63,907 nucleotides of DNA from Fibrobacteria bacterium (GCA_015232855.1 JADFYW010000010.1:1-63907), one strand, 5' to 3'. Positions 25,445-35,692 are shown, counted from the stretch's first letter. A program made the numbers and translations. Notes: generated by a model from the letters alone, not told the origin.

Positions 25445-25758
25445 TATGAGAACAAGTGGTGTGTCCTAAACTGAATGATTATTATGTTTTACCTGTCATT
25501 GCCCTGTCAACAGGCTGTGTCATAAGTAAGAAAATGCTCCCCATGTACGTCATTGCCCGGCGTGACCGGGCAATCCAGTGAACGAAAGTGAGCAAAATAG
25601 AAGAAAATCGCCATTTCTTTTGGTGGATTCCCCGGTCAAGCCGTGGAATGACATCGTTGAACCATTTTTTCATACTTATGACACAGCCCGTCAAGCAGGG
25701 GAATGACAACATGAGGAACAAATCACATACGATTTAGGACACACCACTAGTTCTCATA
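25445..25758. mobile_element. MITE-like element with 26-bp terminal inverted repeats and TA ends
   Basis: The outer ends (25445-25470 and 25733-25758) are inverted copies with one mismatch, each starting TATGAGAAC and ending GTGTCCTAAA. TA is found at both borders, as expected for IS630/Tc1-mariner-type insertion. The interior is itself a long imperfect palindrome (GGCTGTGTCATAAGTA on both arms; GTCATTGCCC/GGGGAATGAC types), with no transposase. The right end supplies the last codons and the TAG of the neighbouring minus-strand gene. Confidence 0.8.
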
Positions 25759-27237
25759 GCCATATTCAGCTAATTCAGCAAGAAGTTCGGTTGTAAATAA
25801 TTTCTGAATTTCAGGATCCATGTCATTTTTCCAACTTCCTATGGCCTGTTCAGAGGTACTGCTGGTATTAAGATCCCCAAAAGATTTGGAGTCAATTTTC
25901 TCCGGATACAAAGTTATCCCAATGAAATCTTGTAGGCGTTGAGATGAATTATTCAAATTCTGAATCAAATCTTCATACCTGATAATCAATTCATCTGCCC
26001 CGGATTGTGCCTGTTTTAATCTTTGAAACAGCTCTTTTTGTTCATTTATAAAACTAATCACATGGTTTTTAAGCTCTTGTTTATCAGGCAAATCACTTTT
26101 TTCTATTGATAATTTCCCAGCTAAATGAGATAAAAATGCATCCCTTGGATCCCGCATGAGGAATACTGCTTGCACTCTCATTAACGATTTAAGTTCTTTA
26201 TACGCCCAGATTGGTTGTTTTTCTGCATACAAACGTACGGGAAAATTCTCCGGGTTAGTATTGCGTTTCATTTGTAATACACATTGTTTCCATATTGTTT
26301 TAAAACAGTCCTGCCGTAATTTTTCCAAATCGGTGTCCTTTGGAAAAATACCCTGTTCATTTGTAAGGTTACCGGCTGGTAAAGGAAATGAACGCATTAA
26401 TTCCAAAGGAGGCGCAGATGAAAATGCAGAGTAGTCCCAATGAGACCCGGAATTCACGGATGAAGTAATAAAACGGGATAACTGCAATAAATAGGTAATA
26501 AAACTTCCTTCCATCGGATAACTGCGATCCATTACTATCTGGGAAGAAGTGGAAAGTAATTGCATTAATTGAGTCGAACCACAATAACCATGGGGATCTG
26601 CGATAATCACCGGAGTTATACTGGTATCCTGCCGGGTTGAATGCACAGACGGTTTTGAATAGGCATTAAAAAGGGTAATCGGTGACTTCCTGACTATGAG
26701 ATCCTTGAATTCATCGAGATTTATGTCTCCTGCTCCAAAAATCTTAGAAAGAATATCGGCTTCATTTGGAAAGAAGATGACACAATGCTTCTCCCCAGGG
26801 AGACATCCTGTTTCATAAAGTTTAGGATCAGGAGACATTCCAACTCGTTTAGCCAGAACTAACCCGGATTCGCGCAATGAGGTCTTCAATATATTCAGAA
26901 ACAATTGTCGTTCCTGTGAAGGTAGAGCATCTCCAGCTGTTAAAAAAAGTACTCCCCGGCCAGAAGCCTTTCCTAAAATATTCAGTATAGTTTTCGTTTT
27001 ATCACAATCAGGATCAGGATCAGAATAGTACATGGCCTGAAAAACAGGACATATATTTGCCGCATATTTTTCAGCGGTAAAATCAATAACCAGAATTTCG
27101 TCAATCCACCCGGATACACTTTTGAGGGTACGATAAATGTCCTGCCCGGAAGACGTGACTACGACACAAACAGAAATATATTTTTCTGCATTTTCACCCA
27201 GAATTGCTTGGGGTACAGGCTCATCTCTTAATCTCAC
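25747..27237 (-). CDS. Glycosyltransferase-like / sulfotransferase fusion
   Basis: 496 residues. The N-terminal half (about 18-190) reads like a GT2-type fold ([22 protein letters not shown]...EILVIDF). The C-terminal half (about 205-490) is sulfotransferase-like: a PAPS-loop equivalent [16 protein letters not shown], the 3'-phosphate segment [15 protein letters not shown], and IIRYEDL. It should move sulfate from PAPS to a carbohydrate. It overlaps the GDP-fucose synthase gene by 4 bp, pointing to sulfated or fucosylated surface glycan synthesis (inference). The final residues YEN and the TAG are read from the inserted MITE end, so the native C-terminus was probably altered. Confidence 0.75.
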   Translation of the reverse strand: MRLRDEPVPQAILGENAEKYISVCVVVTSSGQDIYRTLKSVSGWIDEILVIDFTAEKYAANICPVFQAMYYSDPDPDCDKTKTILNILGKASGRGVLFLTAGDALPSQERQLFLNILKTSLRESGLVLAKRVGMSPDPKLYETGCLPGEKHCVIFFPNEADILSKIFGAGDINLDEFKDLIVRKSPITLFNAYSKPSVHSTRQDTSITPVIIADPHGYCGSTQLMQLLSTSSQIVMDRSYPMEGSFITYLLQLSRFITSSVNSGSHWDYSAFSSAPPLELMRSFPLPAGNLTNEQGIFPKDTDLEKLRQDCFKTIWKQCVLQMKRNTNPENFPVRLYAEKQPIWAYKELKSLMRVQAVFLMRDPRDAFLSHLAGKLSIEKSDLPDKQELKNHVISFINEQKELFQRLKQAQSGADELIIRYEDLIQNLNNSSQRLQDFIGITLYPEKIDSKSFGDLNTSSTSEQAIGSWKNDMDPEIQKLFTTELLAELAEYGYEN

Positions 27238-28169
27238 AATCGAACGTTCCCTTCATTAAAATCTTGATAAGCCTTTTTTATTCCGTCTCTTAAAGATGTC
27301 TTTGCCTGCCATCCCATTGCGTGGATTCGGGAACTATCTAATAGCTTACGTGGAGTTCCATCTGGTTTGGATGAATCAAAAGTTATTTTACCCGTAAAAC
27401 CGATAACACTTGCCGCAGTCTCAGCCAGTTGACGAATGGTATACTCCTGCCCGCTCCCAACATTAATAGTCTGGTTTTCATTGTAATTTTCCATAAGGAA
27501 AACACAAGCATCAGCTAAATCATCAACAAATAAAAACTCTCTTTGTGGGTATCCTGTCCCCCAAACCGTATAAGTGGGATCACCAGATAATTTTGCCTGG
27601 TGAATCTTCCTGATTAAAGCTGGAAGAACATGGGAGTTTTCTAAATTATAATTATCGTTAAGACCATAAAGATTTGTAGGCATACAAGAAATAAAATTTG
27701 TTTTGTATTGTCGGTTATAAGCTTCACACATGCGAACTCCGGCAATTTTGGCCAATGCATAAGGTTCATTGGTTGGCTCCAACTCACCTGTTAAAAGGCT
27801 TTTTTCAGGCATTGGCTGAGGTGCAAATTTTGGATAAATACAAGAGCTCCCCAGGAATAACAGCTTTTCAACCTTTTGCTCATAAGCAGCCTGCATTACA
27901 TTACACTGGATACAAAGATTACTATAAATAAAATCTGCGGGATAGCTATTATTAGCATGAATTCCACCGACTTTAGCTGCAGCGAGAAAAACATAATTTG
28001 GTTTTTCAGAATCAAAAAAGTCATTAACAGCTGCTTGTTTGGTAAGATCAAGATTTGACGAGGTAGAGCCAACAATATTTGTGAATCCACGTTCTACAAG
28101 GGTACGATTGATAGCACTCCCTACCATTCCTTTAATGCCGGCAATAAATATTTTTGATGTTTTTTCCAT
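27234..28169 (-). CDS. fcl: GDP-L-fucose synthase
   Basis: 311 residues, an extended short-chain dehydrogenase that converts GDP-4-keto-6-deoxymannose to GDP-L-fucose with NADPH. The nucleotide-binding loop is [12 protein letters not shown]; the family signature [13 protein letters not shown] and the catalytic LGSSCIYP...[10 protein letters not shown] (Ser, Tyr, Lys) are all present. The ATG at 28169 has AAGGA 6 bp upstream; the ATG at 28175 touches that AAGGA and is unlikely. No GDP-mannose dehydratase is seen in the window, so its substrate is made elsewhere. Confidence 0.93.
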   Translation of the reverse strand: MEKTSKIFIAGIKGMVGSAINRTLVERGFTNIVGSTSSNLDLTKQAAVNDFFDSEKPNYVFLAAAKVGGIHANNSYPADFIYSNLCIQCNVMQAAYEQKVEKLLFLGSSCIYPKFAPQPMPEKSLLTGELEPTNEPYALAKIAGVRMCEAYNRQYKTNFISCMPTNLYGLNDNYNLENSHVLPALIRKIHQAKLSGDPTYTVWGTGYPQREFLFVDDLADACVFLMENYNENQTINVGSGQEYTIRQLAETAASVIGFTGKITFDSSKPDGTPRKLLDSSRIHAMGWQAKTSLRDGIKKAYQDFNEGNVRL

Positions 28170-28212
28170 ACACATTCCTTCGAATTTATTTAAAACTAGA
28201 TTTATTCACCCG

Positions 28213-28256
28213 TTAAAGAAGAAATTAGACATTATACCTGGTATTTTCTTCTTTAA
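28213..28256. repeat. 12-bp inverted repeat in divergent intergenic region
   Basis: TTAAAGAAGAAA (28213-28224) and TTTCTTCTTTAA (28245-28256) are perfect inverted copies around a 20-nt loop. The repeat lies between divergent fcl and nadE, 44 bp before fcl. It could be an operator pair or an mRNA leader hairpin. Confidence 0.55.
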
Positions 28257-28335
28257 GAGAGCCGAATGAATAATATATTTTTTTATTATATCTAATCTTT
28301 AGCCTTTCATATAATGTTAATTCAGGGAGGAAACT

Positions 28336-29112
28336 ATCAAAACGTCACAAGTAATTGATTTTATAAGCAATTGGCTAAACGACTATTGTGTAAAATCTAA
28401 ACTAAACGGATTTGTAGTGGGAGTTTCCGGCGGTATTGACAGTGCGGTAACTTCAACATTATGTGCCCAAACAGGTAAAAAAGTCATCGTAATAAATATG
28501 CCCATAAATCAAGAACCCACTCAATATGCCCTGGCTACTAACCATATAAAATGGCTCCAGGAAAAGTTTACAAATGTAGAATCCTATGAAATCAACTTAT
28601 CGTCTCTTTTCAAATCGCTTGAGGAGACATTACCAACCGATATTCAGGATAATCTAACCATGGCAAACAGCAGATCAAGATTGCGTATGATAACCCTCTA
28701 CGCGATAGCCACTAATAAGCATTTACTGGTCGCAGGTACCGGTAATAAGGTGGAAGACTTTGGTGTGGGATTTTACACAAAATATGGAGATGGTGGTGTA
28801 GATATTTCTCCAATTGCAGACTTAACTAAAACCCAGGTTTGGGATCTTGGCAAATCACTTTCAATTTTACCTGAAGTAATTAAGGCTGCTCCAACAGATG
28901 GACTATGGGGAGACGAACGCACAGACGAAGACCAGATAGGCGCCAGTTATCCTGAACTTGAATGGGCCATGGAACAAGAAAATAATCCTCAGAAAAATAT
29001 TACAGCCAGACAAGAGGAAGTGCTTTTAATTTTTCAAAAATTCAATACGGCAAACAAGCACAAAATGGAGTCCATACCTGTTGCCAAAATACCAAAAGAG
29101 TTGCTCATATAA
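28336..29112 (+). CDS. nadE: Ammonia-dependent NAD synthase with apparent ATC start
   Basis: 258 residues, normal for the short, ammonia-dependent NadE that amidates deamido-NAD. The ATP pyrophosphatase loop is VGVSGGIDSAVTSTL. Other family parts are NSRSRLRMITLYAIA, VAGTGNKVEDFGVGFYTKYGDGGVDISPI and DGLWGDERTDEDQIGASY. The conserved N-terminus (KTSQVIDFISNWLNDY) is in frame upstream of the first GTG (28417), which would delete it. Between the in-frame TAA at 28318 and that GTG there is no ATG, GTG or TTG. GGAGG at 28326-28330 sits 5 bp before an ATC at 28336, which gives exactly the expected N-terminus. Confidence 0.9.
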   Translation: MKTSQVIDFISNWLNDYCVKSKLNGFVVGVSGGIDSAVTSTLCAQTGKKVIVINMPINQEPTQYALATNHIKWLQEKFTNVESYEINLSSLFKSLEETLPTDIQDNLTMANSRSRLRMITLYAIATNKHLLVAGTGNKVEDFGVGFYTKYGDGGVDISPIADLTKTQVWDLGKSLSILPEVIKAAPTDGLWGDERTDEDQIGASYPELEWAMEQENNPQKNITARQEEVLLIFQKFNTANKHKMESIPVAKIPKELLI

Positions 29113-29283
29113 ATGCTTAGAGAATTCTATTTCACTTTGCTCCTCATAAGTATGGTATGTGGTTCTTTTAGCTGTTTTTCATAGCATTTTAGAGTTTCAT
29201 TTTGAATATTCCAGTAATACCATAGCCAAAGCAGACTAATGGTTACTTTTCCAAATAGGGTAAACGTTATTTTACTATTTTAA

Positions 29284-31230
29284 ATGTTATCCATGTCGAT
29301 ATTTAACCGGTTTCATCTCATATTTATAATTAGTGTGGTCATCCCGGGCCTTTTTTTAGGCTATTTAAGCCTAAGAACCATACATCATGAAAAGGAAAGT
29401 ATTACCCGATCCAAAGAAGCTCATAAAGAAGAATTTCTGGATTACATGGAAAAACTTTTAAAAAAGTCAGAACAAAATTTACTTCAGGAAATCCAGGAAT
29501 TACTAATACGTTCTTCCGCATCGGCATCCTCCAGAAATTATTTTTTCTTAACCACAGATTTGCTTAAATCGCCTCTTATTCGGTCTGTAATTATTCTTGA
29601 AAAAGACAGTATCGTGATGCCACAATTAATAGCCAGTCCTTTCACCAACATAAATTCAGACCCTTTTGAAAACGGAAAAGTAAAAAGCCCTATACTGAAG
29701 ATACAGGAAACATATCATAAAAAAAATTATGTAGAGTGTTTACGAAGAATCGAAAGACTTGATCACAATCTTGATTTTATAACTCAAACAGGCGCATTGG
29801 GTACGAATTACCAATACGGATTTAAACTCCTAAAAATTAACTGCTATAAAAATATGGCAAAAGACGATGAAACCATTCTTTACGGCCGGCAATTAATAGA
29901 TGATATGCTGAAATTCAAAAAAGTGACTAATTATTATCAAATCCAGTATTTCTTAGAAGAAGCGCTTGCTACACTCTCTTCACTAGAAAACCTACCTGTC
30001 GAGATACGCAATAATCTCTGGGCCATAAGCCTCAGAACAAGTACTTTTTTCGCAAATATCGAAAGAGTCCGTGAACAATGGAAACCCGATGTAAATATAC
30101 TGGCCCAAATGAAAGGGAAAAGTTATCAGGAAGGTATTCAAATCTTGCATTATGAAGGACTCCCCTATCTTAAAATCCGATTTCCCTGGATAGATAGTAG
30201 ATCCCAGGTAATTGCGAAACTTGATCATACGCTGTTTTCGAATCTCATCCGAAGTGAAACTGCAGAGGCTAAACGAGGTCCCTGGCGCGATATTGAATAC
30301 GCAGTTTATAATTTTAACAATGTACTTATCGATGCTCCCTATGGTATAGAAGAAAAACAGCTTTCCCTTGAACGAATTCTCAACCTGGAAATTCCCCAGT
30401 GGAAAATCGAAATTTTTCAACGGCCCGAAGACACCACCAGCTTTTTTGGTAATCGGAAAATTTTTATGCTTTATCTCCTGCTTGGCCTTTCTATCTGTAT
30501 ACTCGTTATTGGGACCTACACCTCTGTAAGAGGCATCATCAATGAACGTCGCATAGTGCGGATGAAAAGTAATTTTTTATCATCAGTCACCCATGAACTT
30601 AAAAGCCCCTTAACATCTATCCGTATGTTTGCAGAGCTTTTAGAGCTAGGGAAACAGGTAAGTACTCAAAAAATCAAAAAATACGCTTCACTGATAGGCC
30701 AGGAAACTCAGCGACTACAGGGGATGATTGAAAACATATTAAACTCCGCTCGATTCGAAGATAAACAATACAAAATTGCACATGAGCAAGTTAATTTATC
30801 AGAACTCATAAAGGAAGTTGCTGAATTTCAAAAAAACGCTTTTGCTAAACAAAATCTAGGCCTTATGCTTGACCTCGAACCGGATGTCTTTATCAGCGGA
30901 AAGCATGATGCTCTCCGTTCTGTTATCCAAAACCTTCTGGATAACGCATTAAAATATTCACACAAGGGCATGGTTAGAGTAACACTCACTTCAAACGATG
31001 TTCACCATTTACTAATAGTTAAAGATGATGGCATTGGCATTCCCTCAGAAGCCATAAAATATATTTTTGATAAATTTTACCGTGTACAAGATGAAATGAC
31101 AAGAAACACCAAAGGTACGGGGATCGGCCTGGCGCTGGTTAAACAAATACTGGAGCATCACAACGCAAAAATAACGGTCCGAAGTAAACTGGATGTCGGT
31201 ACAGAATTTATAATAACATTTCCAATATGA
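29284..31230 (+). CDS. Two-component sensor histidine kinase
   Basis: 648 residues. A helix at about 10-27, a long extracytoplasmic region (about 30-385), a second helix (about 395-415), then HisKA (VTHELKSPLTSIRMFAELLE, His near 438) and HATPase_c (NLLDNALKYS, DDGIGIP, GTGIGLALV). It should phosphorylate the response regulator 16 bp downstream. The sensor region has no domain I recognise, but it is long and rich in helices. ATGs at 29284 and 29293 are equally plausible; neither has a clear Shine-Dalgarno sequence. Confidence 0.9.
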   Translation: MLSMSIFNRFHLIFIISVVIPGLFLGYLSLRTIHHEKESITRSKEAHKEEFLDYMEKLLKKSEQNLLQEIQELLIRSSASASSRNYFFLTTDLLKSPLIRSVIILEKDSIVMPQLIASPFTNINSDPFENGKVKSPILKIQETYHKKNYVECLRRIERLDHNLDFITQTGALGTNYQYGFKLLKINCYKNMAKDDETILYGRQLIDDMLKFKKVTNYYQIQYFLEEALATLSSLENLPVEIRNNLWAISLRTSTFFANIERVREQWKPDVNILAQMKGKSYQEGIQILHYEGLPYLKIRFPWIDSRSQVIAKLDHTLFSNLIRSETAEAKRGPWRDIEYAVYNFNNVLIDAPYGIEEKQLSLERILNLEIPQWKIEIFQRPEDTTSFFGNRKIFMLYLLLGLSICILVIGTYTSVRGIINERRIVRMKSNFLSSVTHELKSPLTSIRMFAELLELGKQVSTQKIKKYASLIGQETQRLQGMIENILNSARFEDKQYKIAHEQVNLSELIKEVAEFQKNAFAKQNLGLMLDLEPDVFISGKHDALRSVIQNLLDNALKYSHKGMVRVTLTSNDVHHLLIVKDDGIGIPSEAIKYIFDKFYRVQDEMTRNTKGTGIGLALVKQILEHHNAKITVRSKLDVGTEFIITFPI

Positions 31231-31246
31231 CTGAGAGGTAATAACT

Positions 31247-31945
31247 ATGCATAAAATATTGATTGTAGAAGATGAAGACGCTATTCGCTTAGGTCTGGTT
31301 GATATTCTTGAGATGGAAGGTTATCAAATAAATGAAGCTGTTGATGGTGAAGAAGCCATACAGATTGCTCAAACCTGGAATCCAGATTTAGTACTTCTTG
31401 ATCTTATGCTTCCCAAACTAAACGGATTAGAAGTATGTCGTCATCTGCGAAAAAAACAACCTGATATTTTTATACTGATGCTTACTGCCAAAACAGAAGA
31501 TATCGACAAGTTATCTGGTTTCAAAATGGGAGCTGATGATTATATGACAAAACCATTCAGTACAATGGTATTACTGGCCAGGATTAAGAGCATGTTACGC
31601 AGATCTTCTCAAGCGAAATCACCATCCGATGATCTTTTTACCTTTGGTGATATATCAATCGATTTTAAAAAGTACGAAGCCAAAAAAGCGGATTGCGATT
31701 TGGAACTATCCGCCAAAGAGTTTCAAATATTAAAATACTTTTCTGACAGGATTGGCGAAGTGGTTCAACGTACCGATTTACTACAAAGTATCTGGGGATA
31801 TACGGTAGATAACATGCCCACCACAAGAACTGTAGATAACCAAATAGCCAAGTTGAGACAAAAAATTGAAGAAGATCTCAGTCATCCCGCTTTTATTAAA
31901 AGTGTGAGAGGGGTTGGCTACAAGTTTGAATTGGGAGACAACTAA
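31247..31945 (+). CDS. OmpR/PhoB-family response regulator
   Basis: 232 residues. The receiver domain (1-120) has acidic pocket EDED, phospho-acceptor Asp in LVLLDLMLP, Thr in LMLTAK and Lys in MTKPFS. The trans_reg_C winged-helix domain (about 135-230) contains LELSAKEFQILKYFSDRIGE and RTVDNQIAKLRQKIEED. GAGAGGT precedes the ATG by 7 bp. It pairs with the kinase just upstream; nearby targets could include the PQQ-propeller gene that follows. Confidence 0.94.
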   Translation: MHKILIVEDEDAIRLGLVDILEMEGYQINEAVDGEEAIQIAQTWNPDLVLLDLMLPKLNGLEVCRHLRKKQPDIFILMLTAKTEDIDKLSGFKMGADDYMTKPFSTMVLLARIKSMLRRSSQAKSPSDDLFTFGDISIDFKKYEAKKADCDLELSAKEFQILKYFSDRIGEVVQRTDLLQSIWGYTVDNMPTTRTVDNQIAKLRQKIEEDLSHPAFIKSVRGVGYKFELGDN

Positions 31946-32025
31946 ATAAAAAACTACCCATGAAATTGCCCTCATTAATTAGAATACATTCGCCCTCAAA
32001 AGGGAACACCCATACGAGTGGTATA

Positions 32026-32112
32026 TCCAGTAAGTTTTGTCATGTTATATGCTCCCGAACCAGTCATTCCGGCATATCCGGAATCAGGATGAACATGAAA
32101 AAATTTACTGGA
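32026..32112. repeat. Palindromic mobile-type element, copy B, carrying a start codon
   Basis: 87 bp with 21-bp inverted ends (32026-32046, 32092-32112; two mismatches) and an inner dyad CATTCCGG...CCGGAATC. It has the same plan and largely the same sequence as copy A at 15612-15734. The right arm holds AGGA-tgaac-ATG-aaaaaa and so provides the translation start of the next gene. It lies between the response regulator and the propeller gene. Confidence 0.78.
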
Positions 32113-34788
32113 CAGAACTCTAATATATACCGTAGTTTTCTTTTCAATGGGCAGTGTCTTTTATGCATAGGAAGGTTATTTCAAATACTAATTATCACCT
32201 GCTTTTTTTTATTTTCCAGTCCAGGGTTTAGTAATGATACACGGGAAGGGAGCCCGGAAGAAACAAGGACAAAAATGCTACATATTCAAAAACTTTGTTA
32301 TGAATATGATATAGAAGGTAAACAGAATTCCACAAAAGAAGGGCTTCACCTTGTTATTCAAGATTCCTATAATTCTTCGGTTCTATCAAACGCATATTTT
32401 TATTTAGGAAAAATTTATGATCATGAAAAGAACCTTGACTCAGCGGTACATTTTTTTCAAAAGGCACTAAAGGAACAGGGCCTTTTTGAGGAACAGCTCA
32501 CACTTGTATTTAGACGGTTAATAGAAATAAACCCCGAACTTGCTCAGCCTATTACACGGGAACAAACCAGTATTATTGAAGTAGGACGGGTTTTTTCCTT
32601 TCGTAAAAACAAAAGACGGCAATTCATCATTCAGTCATTGCCTCAACAAGCTAATAATCAAGAGACTGCCGGAAACTATATGTTACTGAATAGCCAGGGT
32701 ATCGGAGGAGAGTTCACTATCCCCCATACAGATAAAGAATATGTTCTGGATGCGACCTCTGACTTCTACCTGGTTGGAAATCAAAACTCCGTTCGCCTCG
32801 GCGCTTACCAGGTTCCCCCAAAAGATATTATTACTGATGGTGAAGACATAGCATCGGCTCATTTTCTTTCTTCAGAAAAATCTGACTTTATTATTCTATT
32901 GCCTCATCAGCTCAATGTGTATCACAACGGAGTGCTGCAATCAAGTATTTCTCATGAGGGCAGTTCGTGTACCTGGCATGAAGTAGAAACTTCCCCCGAA
33001 AAAGGATTTTTATTTTGTGATGATCGAATGCTGTATTATGCTGATTTTAATACCGAAGAACCATTAAACCGTATTACGTCATTATCCGGAAAGTTATTTT
33101 TTGTATCAATTTCAGAGCATGCAGCAATTTTACAATATCAAGACCGGTTTGAAATTCGTTCAGGTAAAAATTATGCAACAACAAGATGGACTTCTCACTC
33201 TAAATTATCAGACAAAATATATCTGACAAAAAACACGGTATTACTCCAAAGCGATAATGGTGATGTTAAATGTTATAATGCAACTTCCGGTCAAAAAATG
33301 TGGCAGCAGAACTATGCTGCCAGGACACTCTATCCTTCCGACGATAACATTTATATGCTTACTCATTATCATGCATTTGCGGGAGTAGGCATGGATGGCA
33401 AGATAAACTGGCAATATGAATTTGGATGGAATAATGAAGTATCCCCTTTTCTTCTTGATGGCTATCTTGTTATACATCTCCCTGCGGGTTTACAAATTAA
33501 GTTAAATCTTGATCTTATGCGTATCGCCAGTACAAAATACAACGAAAAATTATCCCGCCTTATCAACCAGATGAGTGATGGAGACAAAGACGACCATCTT
33601 TATGCCGAAAAGATTTTGAAACTGGAACCCGGTAATGGCCTTGCCTGGAAGTTTAATTATCTCTACAACAATCAATTCAAACAAACTTCTCAAGCAGAGC
33701 AATTTACCTCTCTGGTACAAGCTGCACGTTCTTTTCATACTGCTCCATGGCAATCGTCTCCTGTTTTGGATTATCTCAATCAGCAGCTCAAATCAAGCTG
33801 GATTTGGAAGCGATCCTATGGTCCAAAGTATTATCCAAAATTAATTCCCAGATCTGATCGCCTGCTTTACATTGAAAACAATAACCAAACATTAACCATT
33901 CTTTCTACTAAATCAGGTCAGATGTTGGAATCAATCCATATTCCGGAAGAACTTGACTCAAAAATTTGTTTTTGGAAAAATGATACTATTCTGGTTAGCA
34001 GCCCTGAAAAGCTGTATCTTGTCCCACCTGATAAAGGCGTAACCGGTACCGAGAAGTTTTCACTAAAGAAACCAGTCTGTGACGCTGTAATTTCACCTGA
34101 GGGTTTGTTTATTTCCGACTGGTTTGGACAGTTGTCCCGACTTGAAATCCCAGGAGGATTTCATACGGGTTTTAAATGGACAAAGCAGATATCAGAAAAT
34201 GGCCTCTTACTCCGTAAACCCAATAATCAAAAGTTTATTGATGCGTTGGATATTAAGGGACATTATTATGCTATTAACCCAGAAAATGGTTCTGTTCTTT
34301 TTGATTTTAACATTTCCAAAGGAACCATTACAGCTGTTTATTCTTTTGATTCTGTTGTAATTACTGGTTTTGATGATGGTGTCGTAATTTGTAAGGATAA
34401 ACACAGTAAGACAACCCGATGGCGCCGAAACTTTTCAAACCAGATTTTCAGCCTGGATGGTGTAGCCAACAACTTATTATTAATAACCACTGCAACCAAA
34501 CAGCTATTTTGTGTTAATATCAAAAATGGCAAACTTTTGTCTGAAACCAATATTTCTACTCCTATTGTAAACACACCCACTATTACAAACGACGGTTATT
34601 GGTTAAGTACAACCGAGCCAGCCCTTGAAAAAAGAACATTTGACCATCAGGTTGTACAAAAATATCTTCTTACTGACTTTCCGGGCAATCCTGTGCTTCA
34701 TGATAAAATGGTATTTCTTTGTACACTAGATGGGTTCATTGCCGCTTTTTCAAGGAATAAGGATGCAAAGGTTTCAAATTCATATTAA
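32095..34788 (+). CDS. Exported PQQ-like beta-propeller protein with TPR segment
   Basis: About 897 residues. A hydrophobic export signal is at about residues 27-46 (LFQILIITCFFLFSSPGFSND), preceded by a 26-residue extension encoded partly by palindromic element B. A TPR-like stretch follows (SNAYFYLGKIYDHEKNLDSAVHFFQKAL), then many repeats of PQQ-propeller type such as GDVKCYNATSGQKMWQQNY and GVVICKDKHSKTTRWRRNF. Such proteins often bind partners at the outer membrane. Native initiation may once have been closer to the hydrophobic segment. pssA follows after 18 bp. Confidence 0.75.
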   Translation: MKKFTGQNSNIYRSFLFNGQCLLCIGRLFQILIITCFFLFSSPGFSNDTREGSPEETRTKMLHIQKLCYEYDIEGKQNSTKEGLHLVIQDSYNSSVLSNAYFYLGKIYDHEKNLDSAVHFFQKALKEQGLFEEQLTLVFRRLIEINPELAQPITREQTSIIEVGRVFSFRKNKRRQFIIQSLPQQANNQETAGNYMLLNSQGIGGEFTIPHTDKEYVLDATSDFYLVGNQNSVRLGAYQVPPKDIITDGEDIASAHFLSSEKSDFIILLPHQLNVYHNGVLQSSISHEGSSCTWHEVETSPEKGFLFCDDRMLYYADFNTEEPLNRITSLSGKLFFVSISEHAAILQYQDRFEIRSGKNYATTRWTSHSKLSDKIYLTKNTVLLQSDNGDVKCYNATSGQKMWQQNYAARTLYPSDDNIYMLTHYHAFAGVGMDGKINWQYEFGWNNEVSPFLLDGYLVIHLPAGLQIKLNLDLMRIASTKYNEKLSRLINQMSDGDKDDHLYAEKILKLEPGNGLAWKFNYLYNNQFKQTSQAEQFTSLVQAARSFHTAPWQSSPVLDYLNQQLKSSWIWKRSYGPKYYPKLIPRSDRLLYIENNNQTLTILSTKSGQMLESIHIPEELDSKICFWKNDTILVSSPEKLYLVPPDKGVTGTEKFSLKKPVCDAVISPEGLFISDWFGQLSRLEIPGGFHTGFKWTKQISENGLLLRKPNNQKFIDALDIKGHYYAINPENGSVLFDFNISKGTITAVYSFDSVVITGFDDGVVICKDKHSKTTRWRRNFSNQIFSLDGVANNLLLITTATKQLFCVNIKNGKLLSETNISTPIVNTPTITNDGYWLSTTEPALEKRTFDHQVVQKYLLTDFPGNPVLHDKMVFLCTLDGFIAAFSRNKDAKVSNSY

Positions 34789-34806
34789 CTTAATAACGGT
34801 ATTATT

Positions 34807-35592
34807 TTGAAAAACACACGCTACATTATACCCAACCTTTTTACAGGATTAAATTTTATTCTGGGCATTTATGCCATTGTGATAACTGCCAGTTACTTTC
34901 ACCCATTCCCCGATAGCAAAGAAATGTTGTTTGGGAAAATGCCGTTAATCACTGCAGCCTGGATGATTACCTGGTGTGTATTACTCGACAAACTTGATGG
35001 CTTTGCCGCGAAATTTTTTCATGCTTCTTCTGGTTTTGGCGCCCAATTTGATAGTCTCGCCGATCTCATTGCTTTTGGTGTTGCTCCTGCAGTTTCGGCA
35101 TACTTGTATCTGCACTATGTTGATTTAGTCTGGTCCAAGGGTCACCTCCCCTTACTCTTAGTTTCATTAACAGTATACGCATTATGCGCAGCAATGAGAC
35201 TAGCGAGGTATAATGCCAAAGACCTGGATGAGCTTGATAACTATTTTAATGGTCTGCCATCAACTTTTGCAGGAGGCTTTGTTGCAATTAGCATTATTCT
35301 CCTTGAAGAATACCAGCTCATTCAAAGATTCCCTGTCTTTCACTATTATTTGCCTTTACTTCTGGTTATTCTTGGAGGGTTGATGATTAGCCCCCTTCTT
35401 TTACCAAAAATAGGAAAACGCAAAAATAAAGTCCTCAATGTACTCCAGATTCTTGGAATAGCATCCGGATATATTTTTGGATTCAGTATGATGTTCCCCA
35501 CCTATCTGCTTTCTATATTAATCATCTATGGTGTGGGTGGTTTTGGTTATTGTTTGATAAAAAAAGGGGAATTAGATTTTTATAAACAATAG
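34807..35592 (+). CDS. pssA: CDP-diacylglycerol-serine O-phosphatidyltransferase
   Basis: 261 residues, a polytopic membrane enzyme that makes phosphatidylserine from CDP-diacylglycerol and serine. The CDP-alcohol motif is present as D-x2-DG-x2-A-K-x8-G-x3-D-x3-D (from DKLDGFAAKFF through GAQFDSLAD); the usual Arg after Ala is Lys here. The N-terminus has the NLFTGLNFILG signature and ALCAAMRLARYN follows. The start is TTG at 34807, because the NLFTGLN signature must stay near the N-terminus and no ATG is closer. It follows the propeller gene by 18 bp. Confidence 0.9.
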   Translation: MKNTRYIIPNLFTGLNFILGIYAIVITASYFHPFPDSKEMLFGKMPLITAAWMITWCVLLDKLDGFAAKFFHASSGFGAQFDSLADLIAFGVAPAVSAYLYLHYVDLVWSKGHLPLLLVSLTVYALCAAMRLARYNAKDLDELDNYFNGLPSTFAGGFVAISIILLEEYQLIQRFPVFHYYLPLLLVILGGLMISPLLLPKIGKRKNKVLNVLQILGIASGYIFGFSMMFPTYLLSILIIYGVGGFGYCLIKKGELDFYKQ

Positions 35593-35692
35593 AACCGCCC
35601 TTTATTATAAAATAAATTGTCATTTTGCTGATTTTTTTTTCTCTTTTAGCAGGGGTAATACGATTAAACATTTTTGTGTGGTAGAATAATTT

